NCBI RefSeq assembly: GCF_014773265.1
Contig: NZ_JACWMY010000003.1
Span: forward strand, 310,001-374,000
DNA length: 64,000 bases
DNA from: Mucilaginibacter pankratovii
GTDB taxonomy: Bacteria > Bacteroidota > Bacteroidia > Sphingobacteriales > Sphingobacteriaceae
Reading direction: 5' to 3'
Below are positions 17,674-25,833 of the stretch, in pieces. The translations under genes were made by a program, and so were the position numbers. The notes below the pieces were generated by a model. The model was not told the origin of the DNA. It worked only from the letters and a program-made list of their open reading frames with translations, and made no database searches. The first letter of the stretch is position 1. The number at the start of each line of letters is the position of its first letter.

Positions 17674-20301
17674 CTAAACGTTAAACAAACCGTTCCGTTC
17701 CTGTTCCTGGTAGTTTTGTACGGTTTCTATGGCGTTGCTTATCACATCGCTTAGTGCCACAATAAATGCGCCCGGTTTGGCCATGCTCATGGCGTGTTTT
17801 ATGGCGTCTATCTCCTTCGGTACAATCTCATAAGGTGTGTTATTGCCTTCGGATGCTATGCCCGCTTTCAACAGGTCGAGGATGTTTTCTTCGGTACGGC
17901 CGCGCAGGTGTTTTTCCTGGCGGAGGATGATATAATCAAACATTTCTGCCGCTATTTTACCCAGCTCCTGTATGTCCTCGTCTCGCCTGTCGCCGGTGCC
18001 GGCTATGATTCCGATCTTCAACGGCGAATCGATATGGCTGAGGAATTGTTTAATGCCGTTAAAACCATCCGGGTTATGCGCAAAATCGATCATAAAGCGG
18101 AAATCCTTGAATTCAAAGATGTTCATCCTGCCCGGTGTTTGCGCTGCAGACGGGATAAAGGTTTCCAGCGCAATTTTGATATCCTCAGTTTTAAAGCCAT
18201 GCAGGAAGGTAGCCAGCGTGGCGGCCATTACGTTATCGATCATAAAACCAACTGTGCCGCCAAACGTCAGCGGGATAACGATGGTACGCTGTACCCTGAT
18301 CTTCCAATCGCCTTTTTGTATGGTGATAAAGCCATTTTCGTGTACGCAGGCAATACCGCCCTTTTTGCAATGGGCAATTACTACCGGGTTGTTTTCGCTG
18401 CGGCTAAAATAAGCGATGTTGCAATCGGCCTTTTTGCCAATGTCCACGCAATATTTATTATCCGCGTTTAATACCGCCCAGCCATCTTTTTTTACCGCAT
18501 TGATCACCACGCTTTTTACACGGGCAAGGTCTTCCAGGGTATGAATGTCTGATAAACCCAGGTGGTCTTCCTGTATGTTGGTAACTACACCAATATCGCA
18601 GGAACTGAAACCTAAGCCCGAGCGGAGGATGCCACCCCGGGCGGTTTCCAATACAGCGAAATCAACCGTAGGGTCCTTCAGAATAAACTCGCTGCTTACC
18701 GGGCCGGTGGTATCACCTTTTAGCATCATGGTGTTTTGCACGTAGATCCCATCAGAGGTGGTGAAACCTACCCGATGCCCGTTGTTTTTCACAATATGAG
18801 CTATCAAACGGGTGGTGGTGGTTTTACCGTTGGTTCCGGTGATGGCGATGATAGGGATCCTTGCAGATTTCCCTGTGGGGTAAAGCATATCTATCACATG
18901 CCCGGCCACGTTGCGCGGCAGGCCTTCGCTTGGCGCTATGTGCATGCGGAAACCCGGTGCGGCGTTCACTTCCAGCACCACACCGCCATTCTCGGTTAAT
19001 GGTTCGGTAAGGTTCTCGGCCATGATATCGATACCGCAAATGTCCAGCCCGATGATCTTGGAGATCCGTTCGCAAATGAAAACGTTTTGCGGGTGCACGT
19101 GGTCGGTAACATCAACGGAGGTTCCGCCGGTGCTGAGGTTGGCAGTAGATTTTACAAAAACCTTTTCATCCTTCGCGGGGATGGTATCCAGGGTGTAGCC
19201 TTTCTTTTCCAGCAGGTCTAAAGTATCGCGGTCAACGTCAATTAAGGTCAGCACATTTTCGTGCCCGTAGCCACGGCGCGGATCGGAGTTTTCTTTATCG
19301 ATAAGTTGCTGGATGGTGAGTTCGCCATCGCCTTTTACGTGCGCAGGGTCGCGCAGGGCGGCGGCCACCATTTTATTATCTATCACCAGCACCCTAAAAT
19401 CGTAGCCGGTAACAAAACGCTCCACAATTACGCGGCGCGAAATTTTTGCGGCAAACTCGTAGGCGGCAATGGCATCCTCGGTAGTGTTTATATTAATACT
19501 GATACCGCGGCCATGGTTACCATCCAGCGGTTTAAATACCAGCGGGAAACCGATCCTGTCGATGGCTTCTACCACCTGCTCTACGCGGCTGATGGTCATG
19601 CCTTTGGCAACGGGTATGGCCTGCTCCTGTAAAAGGCGCTTGGTTTCATCCTTATTGCTGGCAATATCCACGGCAATGCTGCTGGTTTTTTCCGTCATGG
19701 TGGCGCGGAAACGCACCTGGTTTTTGCCATAGCCCAGTTGTACCAGGCTTTGGTTATTCAATCTTATCCATGGGATGTTCCTCGCGATAGCTTCTTCCAC
19801 AATAGCGCCGGTGCTTGGGCCCAGGCGGGTATTCTCGCGGATCTCGCGCATTTGCTGGATGTCTTTCTCCAAATCGTACTCCGTGCCGTCAATTAATGCC
19901 TGCGCAATGGCTACGGCAGATTCCGCTGCAAAAACACCTACTTTTTCCTCCAGGTACGCAAATACTACGTTGTAAACGCCCGGCGTTTTGGTTTCGCGGG
20001 TGCGGCCAAAGCCCGTTTCCATGCCCGCAAGGGTTTGTATCTCCAGGGCAATATGCTCTATCACATGGCCCATCCAGGTGCCGGCGATCACGCGCTCAAA
20101 AAAGCCTCCGGGTACGCCCGGCGAACAGCGATGACTGTACAGCGAGGGTATCAACGCCTTCATGCGCTCGTAAAATCCATCTATCTCGTTGGTAGGGCGC
20201 TGTTCCAGATCTTCCAGATCGAGGCGCATTTGGATCAGCTTTTTGCGGCTAACGCTCCATAGGTTAGGGCCGCGAAGTACTTGTATGTTTTCTATCTTCA
20301 T
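17674..20301 (-). CDS. cphA: Cyanophycin synthetase
   Basis: The 875-residue enzyme (ATG at 20301 preferred, since the family starts MKIENIQVLRGPNLWS) builds the nitrogen-storage polymer cyanophycin, a poly-aspartate backbone with arginine side groups, using two ATP per unit. The order is N-terminal domain, ATP-grasp domain (VFKPLDGNHGRGISI; adds Asp and Arg amide bonds) and a Mur-ligase-like domain with Walker motif GTNGKTTTTRL (about 493-503). Length is that of cyanobacterial CphA1 (about 875). The gene diverges from cphB and an isoaspartyl peptidase, so synthesis and breakdown are side by side. A terminator follows. Confidence 0.96.
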   Translation of the reverse strand: MKIENIQVLRGPNLWSVSRKKLIQMRLDLEDLEQRPTNEIDGFYERMKALIPSLYSHRCSPGVPGGFFERVIAGTWMGHVIEHIALEIQTLAGMETGFGRTRETKTPGVYNVVFAYLEEKVGVFAAESAVAIAQALIDGTEYDLEKDIQQMREIRENTRLGPSTGAIVEEAIARNIPWIRLNNQSLVQLGYGKNQVRFRATMTEKTSSIAVDIASNKDETKRLLQEQAIPVAKGMTISRVEQVVEAIDRIGFPLVFKPLDGNHGRGISININTTEDAIAAYEFAAKISRRVIVERFVTGYDFRVLVIDNKMVAAALRDPAHVKGDGELTIQQLIDKENSDPRRGYGHENVLTLIDVDRDTLDLLEKKGYTLDTIPAKDEKVFVKSTANLSTGGTSVDVTDHVHPQNVFICERISKIIGLDICGIDIMAENLTEPLTENGGVVLEVNAAPGFRMHIAPSEGLPRNVAGHVIDMLYPTGKSARIPIIAITGTNGKTTTTRLIAHIVKNNGHRVGFTTSDGIYVQNTMMLKGDTTGPVSSEFILKDPTVDFAVLETARGGILRSGLGFSSCDIGVVTNIQEDHLGLSDIHTLEDLARVKSVVINAVKKDGWAVLNADNKYCVDIGKKADCNIAYFSRSENNPVVIAHCKKGGIACVHENGFITIQKGDWKIRVQRTIVIPLTFGGTVGFMIDNVMAATLATFLHGFKTEDIKIALETFIPSAAQTPGRMNIFEFKDFRFMIDFAHNPDGFNGIKQFLSHIDSPLKIGIIAGTGDRRDEDIQELGKIAAEMFDYIILRQEKHLRGRTEENILDLLKAGIASEGNNTPYEIVPKEIDAIKHAMSMAKPGAFIVALSDVISNAIETVQNYQEQERNGLFNV

Positions 20302-20460
20302 AGGATGTTGTGTCAAAAACTAATGTGAGGAGTAATAAGGTTTAAATCTAAAAAACTTATCAATCTAATAAAACCTTTCGGAGGAAAAATGCAGTTTTAT
20401 TAATTTAATCCCTCTGTTTTAATGATTTTTATTTTAATTTGTATAAACTGATATAAAATA

Positions 20461-21381
20461 ATGATAAGCCCCAAAGGAAAACTGGTAATAATTGGAGGTG
20501 CTGTGGATATGGGCAGTAACGTAAGCGTGCTGGAGCATATTATGCAGCCGCATTATATAAAGTTTTTCGAGAAAGGCATCCTGCGCCGTATTATTAACGA
20601 GTCGGCGAAACAGGAAGCTTCCTTAGTGGAGGTGATCACCACGGCATCGCAAATACCTGAGCTTGTGGGCAATGAGTACATCAAAGCCTTTAACCAGCTT
20701 AATGTTACCCACGTAAATATCCTGCACATTAAAAGCCGCGAGGATGCCGCTAACCCGGAGTATCTCGACCGTATCAGCCGCGCTGATGTAGTGATGTTTA
20801 GCGGCGGCGACCAGCTACGTTTGACCGCGATCTTCGGCGGAACGCAGTTTTTGCAGATCCTGAAGAAACGCTATAACGAAGAAGCTTTTGTAATTGCCGG
20901 TACATCGGCAGGCGCAGCCGCGGCATCCACCCATATGATCTACCGCGGGCAAAGCAACGAGGCGCTGATAAAAGGCGAGGTGCAGATCACCGCAGGCCTT
21001 GGTTTTATCGACTCGGTTATTGTAGATACCCACTTTGTGCAGCGCGGCCGTATCGGCCGTTTACTATACGCTGTGGCTACTAACCCGGGCATATTAGGCA
21101 TAGGCCTTGGCGAAGATGCCGGGCTGCTGATTACCGAAGGCTGCATGATGGAAGCCATTGGCTCGGGATTGATCATGCTGGTTGATGGCACTAATATTGT
21201 GGAAACTAACGTTTATGATGTAGAAATAGGCGACCCTGTTTCTATAGAGAATTTGAAAGTGCATGTGATGTCGATATTTGATAAGTACGACCTGGATCAG
21301 CACAAGATGATCATCAAAAAAGCGGTTAAGGTGGAAGAGGGCGTATTTATTACCGCCCAGGACAGTAACGATTTACAATGA
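20461..21381 (+). CDS. cphB: Cyanophycinase (serine exopeptidase, S51 type)
   Basis: The 306-residue protein splits cyanophycin into beta-Asp-Arg dipeptides in the cytoplasm. The nucleophile elbow GTSAGAAA contains S149, and FSGGDQLRLTAIFGGTQF and DTHFVQRGRIGRLLYAV are family hallmarks of CphB. It diverges from cphA across a 160-bp shared control region and its stop overlaps the start of the next gene by four bases (ATGA), so polymer cleavage and dipeptide cleavage are translationally coupled. A weak TTAATTTG box upstream could be the promoter. Confidence 0.95.
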   Translation: MISPKGKLVIIGGAVDMGSNVSVLEHIMQPHYIKFFEKGILRRIINESAKQEASLVEVITTASQIPELVGNEYIKAFNQLNVTHVNILHIKSREDAANPEYLDRISRADVVMFSGGDQLRLTAIFGGTQFLQILKKRYNEEAFVIAGTSAGAAAASTHMIYRGQSNEALIKGEVQITAGLGFIDSVIVDTHFVQRGRIGRLLYAVATNPGILGIGLGEDAGLLITEGCMMEAIGSGLIMLVDGTNIVETNVYDVEIGDPVSIENLKVHVMSIFDKYDLDQHKMIIKKAVKVEEGVFITAQDSNDLQ

Positions 21382-22220
21382 AGCTAATCATACACGGTGG
21401 TTTTTTTAGCGAGAGCCAAACAAACCAGGAAGTAAAAAAGGCAAAGCAGGACGCCCTGCTGGAGATAGTACACCTGGGCCATAAATACCTGGAGCACCAT
21501 ACCGCTGCCCAAACCGTGGTATACACCGTGCGCCTGCTGGAAGATTGCGACCTGTTTAATGCCGGTACCGGTTCGCAGATCCAGAGCGACGGCAAGATCC
21601 GCCTCAGCGCTTCCCTGATGGATGGCAAAACGCAAAAATTTTCGGGTGTTATTAATATAGAGGATGTGCGCAACCCTATTTGCGTTGCCGAGAAACTGAT
21701 GGACTACGAAGACCGGGTATTGAGCGGCAATGGCGCCTGTGATTTTGCCAAACAAAACGGCTTTAAATATTTCAACACCGAGATCCCTCAGCGCCGTAAA
21801 GAATACGAAAAGAAATTAAGCGACTCGATCCGCCTGGGCACCGTTGGCGCCGTGGCGCTTGACATTTATGGTGATATTGCCGCAGCTACTTCCACCGGCG
21901 GCAAAGGCTTTGAAATTCCCGGCCGCGTAAGCGATTCGGCAACTACGGCGGGTAATTATGCAAATGCTTTCGCAGGTATCTCCTGCACAGGCGTGGGCGA
22001 GGATATTGTAAGCGGATCGGTAGCTACCAAAATTGTTACCCGCGTTACCGATGGCATGCCCCTCTCCATCGCCACCGAAAAAACCCTCGACGAAATGAAA
22101 CCTTACGACGGCTTTGCCGGCATCATCGGCATTAGCAGCCACGGCGATATTTACCACGCCGATACCCATCCCTATATGGTTTGGGCTTTGCACGATGGTG
22201 AGGCGGAAGTGTTTGAGTAG
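21378..22220 (+). CDS. Isoaspartyl dipeptidase/L-asparaginase, Ntn-hydrolase type
   Basis: The 280-residue plant-type asparaginase precursor should self-cleave before T155 in LGTVGAVALD to give alpha and beta chains. GGKGFEIPGRVSDSATTAGN and STGG match the substrate-binding segments. In this operon its job is almost certainly to split beta-Asp-Arg released by cyanophycinase into Asp and Arg. The N-terminal motif reads IHGGFF instead of the usual IHGGAG, and the enzyme is shorter than E. coli IaaA (about 320), mainly in the linker, which may reflect specialisation for beta-Asp-Arg. Confidence 0.92.
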   Translation: MKLIIHGGFFSESQTNQEVKKAKQDALLEIVHLGHKYLEHHTAAQTVVYTVRLLEDCDLFNAGTGSQIQSDGKIRLSASLMDGKTQKFSGVINIEDVRNPICVAEKLMDYEDRVLSGNGACDFAKQNGFKYFNTEIPQRRKEYEKKLSDSIRLGTVGAVALDIYGDIAAATSTGGKGFEIPGRVSDSATTAGNYANAFAGISCTGVGEDIVSGSVATKIVTRVTDGMPLSIATEKTLDEMKPYDGFAGIIGISSHGDIYHADTHPYMVWALHDGEAEVFE

Positions 22221-22282
22221 GCAAGTTTCACATGTTCGCCGTGTGCATTTTGGCCAACAGGCGGCTAATTACTCTTAATCAA

Positions 22283-24682
22283 TTAATAATTCATGTCATC
22301 TGCCGATGAGTCCTGGGCCATTTCTATAAAAACGGCATCCATTCTGTCGAGTTCTGTTTTGATATGGGCAAGTATTTCCTGATCATCCGGGTCGGTTTGC
22401 AGGATAGTTATCAGGCCCTTTAAGTTGGCTAAGGGGCTTCTGAGGATGTGCGATTGTTTCCAGATCATCCCGCGAATAAATCCAATATTTGTTTTAATGC
22501 GCTCGTAGGCCTGTTGCAAACTCTGCTCGGCATGCTTGCGTTCGGTAATATCAGAAATGGCCAGTACAAGCCCCAATATTTCATTCTCTTTATTTGATAT
22601 CGGGAACATCTTAACATAATACCAGATGTCGCCGCCGTCGGGCTGGTCGTAGGTAACTTCGTAGCTGATGGTGTTTCCCTTGAATACATTGTTGATGTAT
22701 CCTGAAAATTCGGCCCGCCTTTCGGCCGGCAAATGGTCGAAAAGCTTACCTCCGTTTTGGGGGTCGAAGTTAAATTCACGCTTTGCGGATACCAGTGCTA
22801 TATCATTATATTCCAATACGTTTAAATGACGATCTAACAGCGCGTAGGCGGTATCGGTAGTGTTTAAAATGGTTTGCAGGTTAGCCTCTGATTTTTTAAG
22901 CAATTCTTCTGCCTTCAGTTTTTCTGTTACGTCGGCTGTTGACGAGATCCGTACGGGCCGGCCTTCAAATAAAATGTCTTCAGAAATGATGTTTACATAA
23001 ATTACAGTGCCATCCTTTTTCAGGTGCTTTACCACGCCAAAATCAACTGCGCCGGTAATCTGTTTCTGATAGCTTAACAGTTGCAGATTCCAGTCTTCCT
23101 TCGGCCTCAATTGTTTTACACTGGTGTTCAGTAATTCCTCTTTGGTATACCCGTAAAGGTTGGATGCAGCCTCGTTTACGGCCATAATGGAAAGATCTTC
23201 CTTCGATATGATCCATAACGGTACGGGGTTACTCTCAAAAAGCAGTTTATACTTCTTTTCAGATACCTTTAGTTCTTCCTCGGCTATCTTCCGTTCGGTG
23301 ATGTCTATCATAGAACCTATGATGGTTGGCTCATCTTCAAAAATTGTCCGGCTGCCATAAAACTCTACCCAGTTAGCGCTGCCATCCTTCATTTTTCCCA
23401 TGGCTTCATAATGCACGCTGTCTACCTCGCCCGCTATGCGCAACCGGATGTTTTCGTTTGCGGTAGCCTGATAATTGGGGTGTACAATGGCCTCAACGGG
23501 CTCCCTGCCTATCAATTCGCTGGGCTCGTATCCAAAAACCTCCGCAAAACGTGGGTTTACGTATACAAATTTTCCTTTCTGTACAATGTAAATGCCAACC
23601 ATGGATTTATCGGCGAGCGTTCGGAATTTCAACTCCGCATTGGTTAGCTCCGCTTCCATGGCCTTGCGTGCCGTAATATCCCGGAGAATAACTAATATCC
23701 GGTCGTCGGCAAATTTTTTACCATTAATTTCAATATCAATAATAGCCCCGTCTTTTCTTACCATCTTCCGCTCTGCTATTACCGAATCGCCCGGTTTTGC
23801 GGCCATATATTGAAGCGGGTATATCTTCAGTAACTCTTCATTAAAAAGGCCGGCGATATTCATGGTTAACAGTTCCTCCCTCGAGTAGCCGGAGACCTGG
23901 CACATGCTATTATTTACCTGGGTAAAGTAGCCTTTAAAGTTTACAACGTAAATGGCATCAGATGCCTGCTCAAATAATGAGTAATATTTTTCCTCGCTTG
24001 CTTTGATAATGTAATTGGCCTTTAAGGTGCTGGTAATTAGCGTTTTTACGTTTTTAATGATGTATAACGATAACAACAGGGCGATGGCTAAAAAAACCGA
24101 GATCAGGATGATGAACCGCCCGGATGTAGTGTGGTATATCTTATTGTTCTCGGTAAATAGTTGTTTCCCAACCTTTACCTGTAATTTCATCAGGTGGGTT
24201 AGGTTTACCGTAAATGGTGCCGTCCCGGCATAATTTTCGTTCTGTATAAACTTTTCCAGGGCATTGTTATCCTTTTTGGTTAACAGGATAAGTAATTCGG
24301 CATATTGTTCATCGGCCTTTTGTTTTGTAAGCTCGGTTTGCTTAACCAGCAATGCTTCTTCCCGCGTAAGGTAAGTTTTCCTGTACCTGCCCCAATTGTA
24401 GTTTATCGTCTCTTCTGCTTGTTTTACCCTTTTTGCGGCGTCGCTAAAACTGAGCGTACGGTTTGCCACTTTTTGGGCCATCGGCAATATTTCTGTAGTG
24501 TACGCAAAACGAACATTCGATAATTGCTCAAACGGTAGCACCCTGTCGGCATACAGCTTTTGGGTGTTTTGATTCATCTCCTCCAGATCGCTAATGCCAT
24601 ACAATCCCAATGCTATGATACTTACCGCCGTAATAAACAGCAGGAGGTACAATTTTGCAGAGGCACTGAACTTATTTAACAT
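22283..24682 (-). CDS. Membrane multi-PAS sensor protein without kinase ATPase domain
   Basis: The 799-residue protein has two membrane helices (about 11-29 and 190-209) flanking a four-helix-bundle periplasmic sensor. Four PAS domains follow (about 229-340, 350-465, 475-590, 605-725). The C-terminus has an H-box-like helix WKQSHILRSPLANLKGL with H745, then a single further helix and a stop after 54 more residues. No N box, G1 or G2 is present, so it cannot bind ATP like a kinase. It may be a phosphoacceptor or dimerisation partner. The stop is clean and the coding frame intact, so it looks like a real architecture, not a recent truncation. Confidence 0.85.
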   Translation of the reverse strand: MLNKFSASAKLYLLLFITAVSIIALGLYGISDLEEMNQNTQKLYADRVLPFEQLSNVRFAYTTEILPMAQKVANRTLSFSDAAKRVKQAEETINYNWGRYRKTYLTREEALLVKQTELTKQKADEQYAELLILLTKKDNNALEKFIQNENYAGTAPFTVNLTHLMKLQVKVGKQLFTENNKIYHTTSGRFIILISVFLAIALLLSLYIIKNVKTLITSTLKANYIIKASEEKYYSLFEQASDAIYVVNFKGYFTQVNNSMCQVSGYSREELLTMNIAGLFNEELLKIYPLQYMAAKPGDSVIAERKMVRKDGAIIDIEINGKKFADDRILVILRDITARKAMEAELTNAELKFRTLADKSMVGIYIVQKGKFVYVNPRFAEVFGYEPSELIGREPVEAIVHPNYQATANENIRLRIAGEVDSVHYEAMGKMKDGSANWVEFYGSRTIFEDEPTIIGSMIDITERKIAEEELKVSEKKYKLLFESNPVPLWIISKEDLSIMAVNEAASNLYGYTKEELLNTSVKQLRPKEDWNLQLLSYQKQITGAVDFGVVKHLKKDGTVIYVNIISEDILFEGRPVRISSTADVTEKLKAEELLKKSEANLQTILNTTDTAYALLDRHLNVLEYNDIALVSAKREFNFDPQNGGKLFDHLPAERRAEFSGYINNVFKGNTISYEVTYDQPDGGDIWYYVKMFPISNKENEILGLVLAISDITERKHAEQSLQQAYERIKTNIGFIRGMIWKQSHILRSPLANLKGLITILQTDPDDQEILAHIKTELDRMDAVFIEMAQDSSADDMNY

Positions 24683-25015
24683 GTAGCGGCGATAATTGGC
24701 GGTAACAGAAACTTTTGCTGCTGCTTTAAATTCGAAACCGGTAGTTTAGGGGTGATCGACCGATTTATTCGTCTTAAACAGAGGCTGTTGTATTGGTAAA
24801 GCTAAGTTATTCTTTTTCGAAGTAATACAATATGCTACCCAGCTGTTTCAAAAACTATTTTTATGACCATTTGTACGAAAAAGGCTCTTGTTTCGTTTAC
24901 GCTTTTGAATAAAAAACGAATTAATTAGCCCAATCTGTAGTATTTGCAAATCCTAATATTTGTAGTATCTTTACATACCAGTTAATTTAACTATACCCGG
25001 GCGAAAAAATCTTAA
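24683..25015 (+). promoter_or_regulatory. 333-bp divergent intergenic region with Bacteroidota promoter
   Basis: No gene is seen. A good promoter for the following TPR gene is TTTG (24943-24946), 19 bases, then TATCTTTA (24966-24973), close to TTTG-N19-TAnnTTTG. Transcription would begin near 24980, leaving a short leader. The control region for the multi-PAS gene on the other strand is not evident. Confidence 0.6.
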
Positions 25016-25633
25016 ATGAGATACCTGATATTAGTACTTCTTTGCGCTTTTAATCTCACAGCAAATGCGCAGTGGTGGCGCGGCGATTTTAAAAAGCACA
25101 AGCGTTACCCCCTCATCGCGCAGCCAAAAAATAATTCTGTAAAACGCATCCCCAAATTTGCAATGGCTAAGGTTAAGTTGCCGTATGCTAAGGTTCCGCG
25201 CAGCGCTTATAATTTGGAATTATGCGAGAAGGCGGTGATTAAATCGGCACAACACTACATGCGTTACCGCGAATATGCGATGGCGAGCTATAAATTTAGC
25301 GAGCTTGCCGAGCTGTATGTAAAAGAGAACCGCCTCTCGGAAGCAAAATGGTATTATCTGCAAAGCATCCTCATCTCTAAACGGCAGGGCGATCAGCAGC
25401 ACACCATCAATAACCTCATCAACCTGGGGATGGTAAAAGCCGACCTTGGCGACCTGGTGCAGGCCCAGCAGGATCTGGCTGAAGCTCGGCAGATAGCTGT
25501 AACAACCGGCCGCGTTGCAGATTTACTTACCATTGATAAAAAGCTGGCGTACTTAAAAAGCAACAAAGTGTGGCTGTCTAAATCAGAACTGCGCTACGCC
25601 GAGGCGGTGGAATTATCCGGTAAAATAAAATAA
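25016..25633 (+). CDS. Exported protein with TPR-like helices
   Basis: This is a 205-residue protein with a signal peptide ending LTANAQ. The middle and C-terminal parts have TPR-type helices (about 80-190: YMRYREYAMASYKFSELAEL, KWYYLQSILISKRQGD, NNLINLGMVKADLGDLVQAQ). No enzymatic motif is seen. It is probably a periplasmic scaffold or cell-envelope protein. It has its own promoter at 24943-24973 and no tightly linked partner; the next gene starts 200 bases later. The family is not otherwise recognised. Confidence 0.75.
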   Translation: MRYLILVLLCAFNLTANAQWWRGDFKKHKRYPLIAQPKNNSVKRIPKFAMAKVKLPYAKVPRSAYNLELCEKAVIKSAQHYMRYREYAMASYKFSELAELYVKENRLSEAKWYYLQSILISKRQGDQQHTINNLINLGMVKADLGDLVQAQQDLAEARQIAVTTGRVADLLTIDKKLAYLKSNKVWLSKSELRYAEAVELSGKIK

Positions 25634-25833
25634 ACGTCCCTGGCCTTCGTTTAATGTAACATTTACGTAAAATGGTGGTCGTAGTATAAAACAACCCAAA
25701 CATTATTGTAATATTGTTATTCAATATATTAGCGGGACGGCTTGGTAGCTGTCTCTTTTTTTATTAGACGAAATTAAAACAGGTACAAGTATTGATGTTT
25801 CATCCCGATCCCGATTTAAAGACTACAAAAGAT

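Noticed and set aside
18824..19075. Arg/His-rich ORF in another frame of cphA
   Set aside because: Frame-shifted reading of the conserved synthetase; typical high-GC shadow.
21384..21755. Reverse-strand ORF under the isoaspartyl peptidase
   Set aside because: The forward strand has a complete conserved Ntn-hydrolase; the reverse reading matches nothing.
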